From the NCBI GenBank assembly GCA_949130485.1, contig OX422183.1, forward strand, positions 27,118,316 to 27,182,315: a stretch of DNA of 64,000 nucleotides, given 5' to 3'. The notes under the pieces are model-generated. The model had not been told where the DNA came from and searched no databases. It saw nothing but the letters and a program-made list of their open reading frames with translations. How positions within the stretch are numbered: position 1 is the stretch's first letter; each line of letters begins with the position of its first letter. Below, in pieces: positions 11,484-23,400 of the stretch. This DNA is from Agelas oroides (Eukaryota; Porifera; Demospongiae; Agelasida; Agelasidae). The position numbers were made by a program, and so were the translations under genes.

Positions 11484-11975
11484 CTGGACAACCACAAGCC
11501 CTCACAATCCTCTATGTACACTGCACAGGTGGTACTGAAATGCCTCAGTATGTGCCGTCAGAACTCCGTTAGGGGTTGACCGGAAAATTCTCTCTATCAG
11601 GAGAGAATTTTCACTTTCTGCCTCAAAACATCTAATTTCTCTTTATTCCAATGTGAGGCAAGAATTTTAAGTATCATTAGACTGAGAAAACCACTCAGCA
11701 TGGGTTCTCTCCTGATGGAGAGAATTTTCCGGTCAACCCCTAATGGAGTTCTGACAGCACATACTGAGTGGCTGCCAGGTGTGAAACGGAGGCATTTCGG
11801 TACCACCTGTGCAGTGTATATAGAGGATTGTGAGGGCTGGTGGTTGTCTGGTTGTCGTAGCTCAGTGGCAGAGCACTGGCTGCACAAGCCAGGTGTCCTG
11901 GGTTTGATTCCCGGTGACTGCCGGCCTTTTCACTTTCCTCTATTTTCACCTAATCTTTCTTTATTCCAACGTGCG
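11484..11975 (+). repeat. tRNA-headed SINE, foldback copy
   Basis: A tRNA-like head lies at 11851–11921. It has an A-box-like TAGCTCAGTGGCAGAGCA, an anticodon-like stem CTGGC/GCCAG, and a B-box-like GGGTTTGATTCC with a T stem. A tail follows with CTTTCCTCTATTTTCACC and TTCTTTATTCCAA. Upstream, 11484–11605 is an inverted copy of 11715–11845, including GAGAGAATTTTCCGGTCAAC, so the whole unit folds back. Another copy sits at 33428–33775. Position 33 of the anticodon loop is G rather than the universal T and an acceptor pair is mismatched, so I read it as a SINE and not a working tRNA gene. Confidence 0.65.
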
Positions 11976-12890
11976 CATACAGCAGTACTCATCGACATGA
12001 TATGTCAGTGGAATAGCTTGAAATTTTGAAAGGGGATTTTCAGGGCTTCTTTCACACAAGTAGTGTGCAGAATATTGTTTGGCTGCTTTACGTAGGAAGC
12101 TCTCTTGTTGGTGTTCTAATTCATTGGAGTCCAATTGTGTGACTATAATATGTAAAACGTGTATGTACTTACCAGGTATGCATATGTTCGGCTTGCATCT
12201 AGCTCACTATCACACACTACAGATCTAGAACCACCATCGTTCCCAGTCCTCCGCACCATTCGTCCCTTGCAGTGCGAAATTTGCACAGAAATGCTGCAAG
12301 CAACGAATCCTGCAGAGACCAGGGAATGAGCAAAGTATTTCTACAACAACGTTATGACAGAATTTCATCACCATGCAATACTGTCACTGCTACCTTAAAT
12401 AGTGATCTGTGGAACAAGGCCATGAAATTCAGCATGTGTAACCAGCAAAAGTAATGTCAGAACCAACTACAAACTCTTCTAGATGGCGGTAGTTTTCATT
12501 CTTGCAGCAACTTGCTGTAGGTTTTTGTGCCTTCCCTGAAAAGAGGTTTCCAGAACCTCCCGAAACCCGCTGAAACCCCCCTCACTACCCCCTTGTATGT
12601 GGTGGGATTTTACATGCCTATAGGCAAGTGGAAAAATCATCCACACTTTCCCAACTTGTTTATACGTCAATCATGTTGCGCCATACCTTATACCAGTTTG
12701 AATCCTGGGTGATATTCAATTCTAGGCTATTATGAGATACCTTGGAGAGACTACATCCAATTGGCACATAATGGTTTTCCCCACTCATTTCTTGTGGGAT
12801 GTTTAATTTCTTTTTGCAAAACAATATACCTAATTTCTTATGGTGTATCATGGTACCATCTTGATACTTGTATCAATTTATTCCTCACAG

Positions 12891-14039
12891 GAAACCTGTT
12901 TCCAGTCAGTCAAGAAGACTTTGCACAGCTTCAGGAAGAAAATCGCTTCTCTGTCATACTGGAACTTGTGGACCAGTGTACACCAGAGCAAAAGCTACAG
13001 TTTCAGGACAAACTAAAGAGCCACTTGAGCAGAGACTTTTTGACCCTCCTTCCTGTTGAGATTGTTCACTACGACCAAAGTTCCTTCAGATTTGCAACCT
13101 ACATGGGCAGTTGCTATTGGACATAAGTGTATTATCTGGAGAAATTCGGATGATAACTGCTGGGTGAAGTGTGACCTTGATACAGAATCTGACCTTAAGG
13201 TTTGGAGAGAACAGCCAGATATTCAGTCACATTTGACTGACATCTGTGAAGAATGTGGCTTGATAACCTCTGTCCCTATTGATGTACCAGTAGGAGCACA
13301 GTTTGCCAGAATAGCCATCAGGACTCTAGTCTCAGAACAGAATAGTCCAATAGTAATGTACTGCCAGCTGAAGATTCCAAAATGTGTACTTAAAATAGCT
13401 GACTTTGTTGTAGTTTCAGAAGTTGAAACATTCACTAGGAAGATACCCTTTGATAAACAACATAAAATCTGTGAAGTTCATCGTCTCATTGTTCGTTTCC
13501 AGCATGGTGGTAACCTGAGTACTTCTGTACTTGCTGAGTACCATATTCCTACAAATGTCAGTACAGCTGTTGCAATTGAGCCAATACAGACATTACAGCC
13601 CGTGGATACAGATGAATGGTCATTTTTTCAACGCTCCACAGATGGGACATTGGTAAGCATGGTAGACACTGAGACTTGCACTCACCACATATGGGAGCTG
13701 GAGGCAGGCGGAGCTTACCACATCGTTGAAGCTCCTTTAGAGTGTACTTGCTGTCTAGCAGTAGAACATCTGTATTCTGTTCTTCAGTGCGAAAATTCAG
13801 TAAAAGTGGTGGTGACGTACACTGGAGATGTTATTTTTAGTTGCTCCTTTCAACTTTTCAAAATCATGAGTACAGTGAATCCCACCATATTCTATCCTAA
13901 ATTTTGGCCACCTCTGGATTTGACATGGATGAATGACTTCAACTGTTACCAGAAAGATCTATGGCACATTGTAGCAGTGAACACAGGTGAGGATGGCCCA
14001 ACCAAGTTTAGATTCATTGTTGGAGTACGCAGCAAGTGA
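12891..14039 (+). CDS. F-box protein, one frameshift in the F-box
   Basis: An acceptor-like CCTCACAG precedes an exon that opens with a helical segment, FSVILELVDQCTPEQKLQFQ. It is followed by RDFLTLLPVEIVHY, the start of an F-box. The segment order recalls the dimerisation helix and F-box of FBXW7/beta-TrCP relatives, which recruit SKP1 in SCF ubiquitin ligases. The F-box seems to run on as ATYMGSCYW and then, one frame over, IIWRNSDDNCWVKCD, so a one-base shift lies between about 13117 and 13141. The second frame stays open for about 300 codons to a TGA at 14037–14039. That C-terminal part (for example VLKIADFVVVSEVETFTRKI) is beta-rich but matches no repeat I know. A real pseudogene and an assembly error are both possible. 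Any earlier exon was not identified. Confidence 0.55.
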
Positions 14040-16335
14040 TACTGTTAGAAGTGGATGTGCTGTTGATTAAAATATTAGCTTTACTCCCACCTCTCACACC
14101 CCTGGCTTTCATTGCTTGCTAAAGCTGGAGGTGTAAGAGGTACTGAAATATTGTAGAGGTCATGCCAAGTCTTATTGTGTATTGTAGTCGCCTGAAGAAA
14201 GGACTGAAACTTTGCAAGTTGATGAAATTTGATGCACTCAAGGATTGATGACTATTTGCGAGTGTTAACGTACTAAAGAATTGTAGTTTGCCAATACAAT
14301 TAAGTGTTACATGCATGTACATATATCTGTAAACTAGATTTAGTGCTGATACACACAAGATGTTTATTCCTGTGGAAAAAGCTACCAAGACCTAACCGTT
14401 ACCCTTCCCCCCTCCCAGTCCCCACTTCATGCCATTGGCTGTGAGGCATTGTGCAACCACTATTTTGAAAACACTTGCAGACTAGCTATAGCTAGTTGCA
14501 TACGATGGTTACATACGTGTGCTTATTCATGTATTGTTCCCTCTGCAGCTAGGGATGGCGATATGTGAGAGCGCTTATTTTCCAGCGCCTTACGCGGATA
14601 ACCAGCTGCTTTGCAGCCTCTACGGCTCGAAGCGGAGTCACGCCTTTAATTCTGCGAGCTTCAAACACAGCAACCAGGTTTAGCAGTAGGTGGTCCAACG
14701 TTTTCAGTTTTACGCCAAGAATACTATCTCAGAAGGTCAGAAATCCAAAATTTTTCCCGGGGGGCATGCCCCCAGACCCCCCTAGCAGGCGCCCTACGCG
14801 CGCTTAAATCGCATACTGGAACCCCCCTTTTCAAAATTCTAGATCCGCCACTGTATCTGTCAGTCCATGTAGGTTGTTGAAATGGCTTCATTATTGTCCT
14901 GTGTTGGAGTGACATATGTTACCACTAGCAGGGAGTCTACTTCACAGTTCTGCTTAGTCTCCAATTTTTCACAGGTTACCAGCTCTACAGAAAAATTGGG
15001 TCTGCCATGCATAATAGGGCCTCAGACATATGGTGGTTAGTAATAGTAACACATTAGGTGACTAACAGCCGTTAATATTGCAACAGAGGGTAGATTCTTA
15101 ATAAAGCAGCTGTGCATGTGCAAGCAGTGTTTTAGGCTTTTTTTCTCAACCCACACAAGATCATGCCTGTTTACAGTAGCTATAGGAGGACATGTCAAAA
15201 AAGCTACTTTGATTCTTCTCCTTCATATTTATATGATAGACGTCCTCAAAGCCCCACCTGTCACAGCCTGTCTCAGTGTGTGATGCAAGGAAGGAGATAC
15301 ATTGAAGAGCCTGAAGTTGATAGTGCAGCATACATCCTGCAATATTGTCACAAACACATCTGCTCATGTGGAGGTGTGGAGAGCTTCTGTACAATGTACT
15401 GAAGTATCTAGGGGGGGTTAGCTAATTGTGGCATTCTGTCCCAGAAATTGTAGTCTCTCACATCACATCGCTGTCTGTCAAGGAAATTTCTCAGCATGCA
15501 TTCCATACTGTGTGTATGGCTGTGTGCACAGCAGATATATACTCTGCCTTAAAATTGTTCTAGACCCCTGCTCAGCTTTCTATTGCTTTCAGTACAGTAA
15601 AGTGTACTGAAAGCAATTGAAATCTGGGTAGTGGCCTGGGAACAAGGCCAAACAGCAGGTGTGCCAACCATGCAGAGACAGGTGCAAACAACTGTCAGGG
15701 CTGGAGGCAGCTATTTTCGACTGGTATGGCCATGGTGATGCTTGATGCATAACCATGCACAAGCTAAGGGGGTCTGGAGGCATGCTCCAACAGGGAAATT
15801 TTTGAAATTAGGTGCTCTGAGATATCACTTCAGAAGCCATGTTTGAGCCAAAACGCTACCAAAATCATATACGTATCCTGTGAATGCAGCCATCAGGTAG
15901 CTAAAATGCAAGATAGTTCTAATTGCTGCCCATTCCTGGGAAAACATTCCCTGAGAGTTTCCAGGTTTCTTGAACGTTTTACTGGCTAGAATGGAGTATA
16001 TGATACACTATCATGATCGTCCTTGGCAAATTATCTTGAGAGGAGACAACAGAGATTGAACAGTGGCCAAACACTTTCCAGCCTTGTTCACAGTTCGCTG
16101 GAAGTACATTCTTGTTATAGGCTGAAGGTCTTTGTTTTTAAAGATCACCTGAGATAATAGCTCTCTTTCAAAATGCAGTCTTCTTGGCAGTCGTTTTGCT
16201 CAATCACGTTCAACACACCATTCTCAAAGGTCTAAGTGCCAAATTATGAGTTCTGGTTCCTGCATGTTGCTCAGATGACTTCACCTTATTGTTGTCAGTT
16301 AGCCTATCACGGATTATCATGTACACTGGCAAGTA
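14040..16335. other. Intergenic, dispersed repeats
   Basis: A non-autonomous element seems to end at 14853 with TCTAGATCCGCCACTG, preceded by ACCCCCCTTTTCAAAATTC and GGGGGGCATGCCCCC. Related end blocks occur at 15765–15830 and 27788–27825, and the CAGTGGCGGATCTAG end looks hAT-like. The left end of the 14.5–14.85 kb copy was not found. At 15582–15617 two 15-nt arms (ATTGCTTTCAGTACA and its inverse) form a perfect hairpin with a 6-nt loop. An 80-codon frame at 15163–15402 with several Cys is the only protein-like frame and I cannot assign it. Confidence 0.4.
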
Positions 16336-16960
16336 GTGATGATATTCATACCAAATGACCAAAAAATGATTAGGCATTTATTCTTTTTGATTTTTCCCTC
16401 CCATGAAGGGAACACTGAGACCTAAACACAAAGGAAGGATTTATGCAAAGTTCAGAAATGATGTGGAACTTCCCCATTGACAGTACATCTACAAGTGGTG
16501 ATGATATTCATACCCAACGACACAAAAAATGATTAGGTATCTACTCTTTTCGACTTTTGCATAAATCCTTCCCATGAAGGGAACCTTAGCTGAGACCTAT
16601 ACCAGGGAAGGATTTATGCAAAAGCAACAAATGATATGGAACTTACCCCTCATATTGTGTGGTATGTAGTAATAATATTCATAGCCAATTACAAGGCAAT
16701 GAATAGGTATCTACTCTTTTCAACTTTTGCATAAATCCTTCCCATGAAGGGAACCTTAGCTGAGACCTATACCAGGGAGGGATTTATGCAAAAGCAATAA
16801 ACGATATGGAACTTACCCCTTCATATTGTAGTGATGATATTCATAGCCAATTACAAGAAAATGAGCAGGCATTTACTCTTTTCGACTTTTGCATAAATCC
16901 TTCCCATGAAGATAGTGTACAGATTGTATATTATGAAGGATTTATGCAAAACACGTGTTG
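16336..16960. repeat. Four-copy tandem array, each unit a hairpin
   Basis: Four units of about 160–170 bp start near 16336, 16497, 16668 and 16831 with GTGATGATATTCATA or a close variant. In each unit CTTTTGCATAAATCCTTCCC faces GGAAGGATTTATGCAAAAG about 55 bp later, so every unit can fold. The last unit is truncated. More single copies of TTGCATAAATCCTTCCC follow up to about 17050. Confidence 0.8.
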
Positions 16961-17102
16961 CATAATTCCTCCCCAAGAGTAACTGGTGGCATGTTTTGCA
17001 TAAATCCTTCCCATAAGTAACTCAAGGTAAGGCTTGCATAATTCCTTCCCATGAGTAACTCAAGGAAATTTTGGTACTTTTATGCAAATGTCTATTTGAC
17101 CA

Positions 17103-17238
17103 TTATAACATCTGATTTCAAGCGGTTTCAGTCTTGAATTCCCTTGAACTTCAAGTTGAAGCACTACTGGTTATAACGTCTGATTTCAAGCAGTTCCAGT
17201 CTTGAATTCCCTTGAACTTCAAGTTGAAGCACTACTGG
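17103..17238. repeat. 68-bp direct repeat upstream of the LACTBL1-like gene
   Basis: Two adjacent 68-bp copies (17103–17170 and 17171–17238) differ at only a few positions. Each contains TTGAATTCCCTTGAACTTCA and ends GAAGCACTACTGG. They end about 190 bp before the start codon at 17432, so they lie in the likely promoter region. No known regulatory motif was recognised. Confidence 0.75.
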
Positions 17239-17431
17239 TCAGCGTTGAGCCTACCTCTTACCTGCTCATTAAAACACTGGAGTCGGACAAGAGCGAGGCC
17301 TCCGGACAGCCGCCCGGAAGTTCACACCTAAAGATGTCAGGAGGGTGGGGCTGGAAGCAATACTATTCATAGCGGAAGTGCAGCGTGATCAACTTCTTGC
17401 ATCAGCCTGCAGTGGCTAGCGAGATCGTAAG

Positions 17432-20400
17432 ATGGCTCAAGCACTGGAGCTACTACTTGCCTGCTTAATTGTGGGCCCATGTCTTGCATTTTTGCCACAG
17501 GAAAAGGTGGGTATACCAGCTGGCGGGTTTGCACTAGCTTTCCTAGTAGACAAGCCCCCGTCCAGCTTGCAGTCCTGCTTTACTGTACTACAAGCGGCGA
17601 CGAAAAGCTGGGTGGGGAGCTGGGGACAAGCCTAGTAACTTATCATTGAAGGCACCAGGTCATTCCTTCTCATTTGTCTTTCAAAATGACAGTTGTTAGG
17701 GGAGCCCGTGGGGTTGCATGACTAGGCAAGTGCTTCATCGTCATGGGGCAGGCCTGAGCAAGCTGGTTTCATAAAGTAGTTCTGACTAGGATCTATGGCT
17801 AGGAGAAATTGTCACTTTACTGTCTGTGAGCAACCTGTATTTTGCATAGGTATGTGATATTATTTGTCTTATGTATACACAGTTACACTTTAATAAACTC
17901 GCTAGTGTGGGGCTTGCTCAGCTTTGTCCCAATAAGACTTAGTGCTTAATCAATTATTGTACACCTCAAGTGCTTGTTTCTCTCCAGTTGCACAGGCCAG
18001 GATTTGGAGAGTTCATCTCACTGGGCCTTTCTGCCGCTGATCCCTCCTGCCCTGTGCATCCTGAACCTGTACCCCTTCCTTCCCCCTTGCCAGATTCCAT
18101 AGTGAAGGCCCTTCAGACTCTAGAGGGTCAGATTAGCAGCCAAGTGAACACCACTAACATTGTAAGGTTCTGTAAAATAGTAGGGAGCTGTAGTCAGAAC
18201 TTGCTGCAGATACCTTGGGACAAAATTCTATTATGCACAACGTTTAGACCAATGTGGTCTTATTCTGGTATACACAATGATGACATACAGTTAATAGGTA
18301 GCTAAGCAGAATACATCAACCGTGTCTAGTAAACAAAAACTTATTCACCATCAAGTGTGATGATGTCTGCAGAGGTGGTGTACACAGAGATGATGTATCT
18401 ATGGGCCCGGATTTCATCCCTGCTGGCTCAGGGTGTTGAAATTGGTATCTACTTGGTTCTCAACTGGTACCTGCACAGGAGTCTCGAAAAACCAGTAGCT
18501 GCCAATTTCAACATCCTGAGCCACTCCACAGATGACCTCTCTAACATGGTGATTGAGAAGATGAAGAGCAAGTACCCCAACCATAGGAAGAAGAAAGAGA
18601 GCTACTGTAGTCAGTCACTGTGTCCAGCAGGGGATGAACCTGGTCCTGTAGACCTGTAGATATCTTTATATACACCACCTCCATGTACACTGCAGACATC
18701 TTCGCACTTGATGATGAACACACTTTTTTTTTATTTGCTAGACACGTGTATGTATTCTGCCTAGCCACCTATAAAAATATGCCTGTATGCCATAATTTTG
18801 TACACCTAAAGGAAACCACATTGGTCTAAATATGTGTGCATATTAAAATTTTGAAATATGTCTGCGGAAAGTTCAAACTAATTCTGTGTTCTGCTGAATA
18901 AACAGTAGTCCAGGACCAAGGAAGCCAGTTGTGTAGGACTCCCTGGATTCTCTTCCTAAACAAATGAAAATTCGTTCTTTGTCTACTGTCTTCACTGTTT
19001 TTGGTACCACTGAGAGAGGAGGACAGTAGCGTTAGTTTAGTTCCCCAAACTAATTTAAGAATGCATGTCTAGTGTGTATAGTTCATCAACCATACATCTG
19101 AACAATATTTATTTACACATCTTACACCTTATGAATACTATGCATGCACGTTGTGGTCTTGTTCCCAAATCGCTGACCTCTGGTGTGTGTAGCAGGCGGG
19201 TGTGTACCAGTTGCTCAGTGGTTTGAGACTGAGACTGGTTGCAATGACACTATATCGTGTGCTGCTAAATGGAGACAAACACTGTGTGTCTCAGAAGTCC
19301 TTAAAACATACCTCAGAGCATGTAAAATATATTTGGGGGACATCCTCAGAAACCACCATAGTGTGATGGCCCTACCCATTTTGCCAACTTTGATTTAGTG
19401 TTTTATTGCCTTACACTGACATCTGTCAACTTTAGATGTGTGTATGTCTATTGGAAGTTCATCAGCTCTAGTGTATGCTCACAAAGCCTGTAGCCTATAA
19501 GGTGTGTTGGCCCTATATACCGTTATTTTCGGGGAGTGCTATTTTCGTTATTTTTGTGACTATCCCATGTGTAATAAAATTTTGTACTGATGAAATTTTC
19601 CGCCTGTATGGTGTACTTTCAGTACCGGTTTGATTTGTCGTTTGTACTTTCAATTGATATTCAGATTTGACTACTGGGTTGATTTCAATTTTTCTCCTAA
19701 GGGCTGGTGGCACTGGTCTTTTAAGGTCTAGCCACTCTAAATCACACACCTCTCTCTTTTAGAATAGACTTACAGCAGTCCTTTAGACTCTTTTGTATTT
19801 CAGTGCTATTTCTTCCATCAGTTGTCTCTTCTTCCATGAACACATATAATAATCCCAAACTATCCCTTCCATTTTAGCCAGATGAAGCTCTTAGTTGAGG
19901 CCACCACTTTTTGGCAGGCCTTCCCATTGTCCAATTTTTACAGCATACAAAAATGGTTTTGCATAATGTAAGTGATCAAAAACTGGACAGTGGGAAGGCC
20001 TGGAATCAGACTAACCCTATATATTTTTATGTGCGAAAGGAAGAGAAATCCAGTCAGGACTGGGTGCTTTGAATGCAAGTTGAAAAGTGGGAAGCTGGAT
20101 AGATACACCTGTCCATTGGAATCATTTTTCCATATACTAGCTGATTCAAAAATTGCCTCACTCAGAAATTACATTCTGCCACTCCCTCTAGCTTATGGAT
20201 GTGCAAGCGTGCTTTCATGTGCATCATTTCTGGCCCTTGTCTAGACCAAACTGTTTATACGAATATGAACAATCAAAAATGTATTTTAATGCTATACACT
20301 CTTAGTTCTCATATTTAAGTACATGTGCTTTTTCGTACTCCAGCCTGGTATTGCTGCCAGTGTGGTGTATAGGGATCAAGTCATATTCTCGAAGGGGTTT

Positions 20401-23400
20401 GGAGTGAAGGATAAGACTAAGCCTGATGCTCCTGATGGAAACACCATCTTCAGAATTGGCAGTGTCTCCAAAGTCTTTGCAGTGAGTCTAGTAAAACTGT
20501 AACCAAGTGACAACTTATTTATGCAGTATTCTTTTGGAAGTTGTAGTGCAGGATTCACTGTCACTAGCCTTTTGTTCACAATAATTCATGGAAGCAGAAG
20601 AGTGGCAAAAAATGGGGGAGGGTCTGGTTTATCACGTGAAGGACGACAGGTAGATGCCAGGTGGACATAGGGGGAGTGGCACAATCACAAATAACGCACT
20701 AGATCATCTGTTTGAGCACTCTCCTGCTGCACTAGACTTCAGATACTCTTGTGATCCAAACTAATCATTGTGGTTTTAGACTGTCTTTCACCAATGAATG
20801 ATAAAAGAGAAAAATCATTCATGTCTAGACTCAGTAACTATTATACACATTTTATGTACATTCAATTCCGAAGTGGCAAATCAGTTGCATTGATTAATCC
20901 ATGACTGTGTACTCCTATGTACGTGTTCACTTCAACATTAACCATCACAGAGTACATTCAGTTTTTCCTGTGTTAGGGCCTTACAATTTGAGTGACAAAG
21001 TAGCAAGTATGACTATAGTAACTGCTTGGACATACTTAACAACTTGCTTTGATATGACTTCAACTACATTGTCATGACATTTGGGACTGCTTCTTGTAGT
21101 TCTCCCCATCATTTCCAGGACTTCTTTTGTCTGTTTATGGTAATTGGGTGGACTAGGATGTGGCTTTCCACGTCTCCAGCCATCGCGTGTCACTGTATGG
21201 TCTTCCACTGGCAATTGTAGCAAGATACTGTACTCTCTGCAAGATCATCTCCAGAGAAAAATCATTCATGTCTAAACTCAGTAACTATTATACACATTTT
21301 ATGTACATTCAATTCCGAAGTGGCAAATCAGTTGCATTGATTAATCCATGACTGTGTACTCCTATGTACGTGTTCACTTCAACATTAACCATCACAGAGT
21401 ACATTCAGTTTTTCCTGTGTTAGGGCCTTACAATTTGAGTGACAAAGTAGCAAGTATGACTATAGTAACTGCTTGGACATACTTAACAACTTGCTTTGAT
21501 ATGACTTCAACTACATTGTCATGACATTTGGGACTGCTTCTTGTAGTTCTCCCCATCATTTCCAGGACTTCTTTTGTCTGTTTATGGTAATTGGGTGGAC
21601 TAGGATGTGGCTTTCCACGTCTCCAGCCATCGCGTGTCACTGTATGGTCTTCCACTGGCAATTGTAGCAAGATACTGTACTCTCTGCAAGATCATCTCCA
21701 ATTTTGTTTATACTGAGAGTACTGTTATAAATTAATACTTGGTTTAATGTTTGTTTGTAAAGCATTGTATTTTATGTTGACAGACACTGGTGTTGTACCA
21801 GTTGTATGAACGTGGGATGGTGAAATCCCTGGATGATCCACTGTCAAAGTACTGCCCAGGATTCTCCATCAGGAACCCTTATGGTTCATCAAATATCACA
21901 CTCAGACAGATGGCAGCACAGGTATGTCTTGGATCCTACTGATGCAAGCCATGTACAAGATGCTGTCATGAACTTTGAGGAATGTACTTATCTACAATTC
22001 TAAATAAAATTTACCTGTACATTAGCTTTTGGCTCAACTACATTGAAGTGCAAACGAATACTGGATGGATGCCTGTGTTGAATTGTCAGAGTTGCTGGTC
22101 CTCTCAAGGTCCTATATAGTGCACTACATTTATATAGGACACAAAAAAGTGGTTGGACTCATGCAGTAATGTATTTATGGTTGACCACATACGTACGGAG
22201 TAAATTAGCAATCATTGGATGACAGGTATAATTGTGGACACTCATACTTGAGAATATATAAGTATCACCATAGTACCAAGCAAGAGCGCATAAGAACGGG
22301 TTGCTATAGTAAGAGCGTGTAACTCCTGAAACCGGTGGGAATTTACCGATAGTACTAAAAATAGTAACATGTACTGCACATGCTGTGTAGACATAAGCCA
22401 TTGTTGCTAAGCATGTGACTGGGTGTTCTATTTTTAGTACAGTTCAATAATTTCGACCGGACTACGGGCTTCTATTGGAGTTACACATTCTTACTGAAGC
22501 CGCCCGTTCTTAAGCGCTCTTGTACCAAGCTATACCAGAACATATAACACGAGTTTGTTGCCATCTGTATTGTTATGAGTGTGCAGCACGAGTAACAATG
22601 CCAACGGCAACAAACGAGTGATATTTTTTTTGGTACTGTGGTGATAATGATTTTATCATATGAACCTTTGATTTCATTGTGCATTCAGATGCAGTGCATG
22701 TGACTTGTAGTACCTGATACGGATTCTCGCGTAACTTGTAGTAAAAGAATACGGCTTTTTATAAACTGTGTGGAGCTGCAAGGCTTCCCCATTGTCTCCC
22801 ATACATTCACGTGAGTTAGACATATGATTAAATACATCCGGCAATACCTTGTGACTGTAGCCAGATGTATTTGGTATTGGGTGTACTGAAAATGATGCTG
22901 CACATTTCATGCTAGAAGTGATAAAATGACACTCCTAAAAAAATCGTTTTTCGGATGGATTTTATTTTCGGATACCATTGTCTGGGCCTTCCCTGGAGCT
23001 GCTTTTGGCAAGATTTTACCATTAAAACGATGCCCCAAGACCAATCCACTCCACAATCAATTTTCATTGCAGTAGTAGCCTCGTACCCAGGCCGCGTGTT
23101 TCTCCTCCCACGCGGCCTGGGTACGAGGCTATTGCAGTAGCTGCATTGAGCACACAGGGGTGCAACCGAACATCAACCAGTGTCATCAGATCAATAACCG
23201 GACTATGAAATTTGTCTAGCGTGTGTTAATTAAATAGCTCTCAAGAAACACGGAATATCGAGAAATACTTGATGCACCAACAGATTTTATCACTTCTAGT
23301 GTGGACAGGACACAATGTGTGGGCACCATTTCGGTACACCAGGTATCACATACTTTCACTACTATTGTGTGGTATTGCTGAGTGTTTACCCAATATTCTC

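Noticed and set aside
11851..11921. tRNA gene
   Set aside because: The cloverleaf is plausible, but the anticodon loop lacks T at position 33, an acceptor pair is mismatched, and the same head with a shared tail recurs at 33661 and, inverted, at 33490. It is a SINE head.
14565..14807. 80-codon plus-strand frame ending in a Pro-rich segment
   Set aside because: It overlaps the dispersed repeat ending at 14853 and its C-terminal part is the GGGGGGCATGCCCCC repeat block read as protein.
16336..17050. Evenly spaced repeats resembling a CRISPR array
   Set aside because: The units are 160–170 bp with internal inverted repeats and similar, not unique, sequence between arms; the host is an animal. 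It is a small satellite array.
18357..18659. 100-codon plus-strand frame in LACTBL1-like intron 2
   Set aside because: It lies wholly inside a palindromic repeat, has no recognisable domain and no splice links to the surrounding exons.
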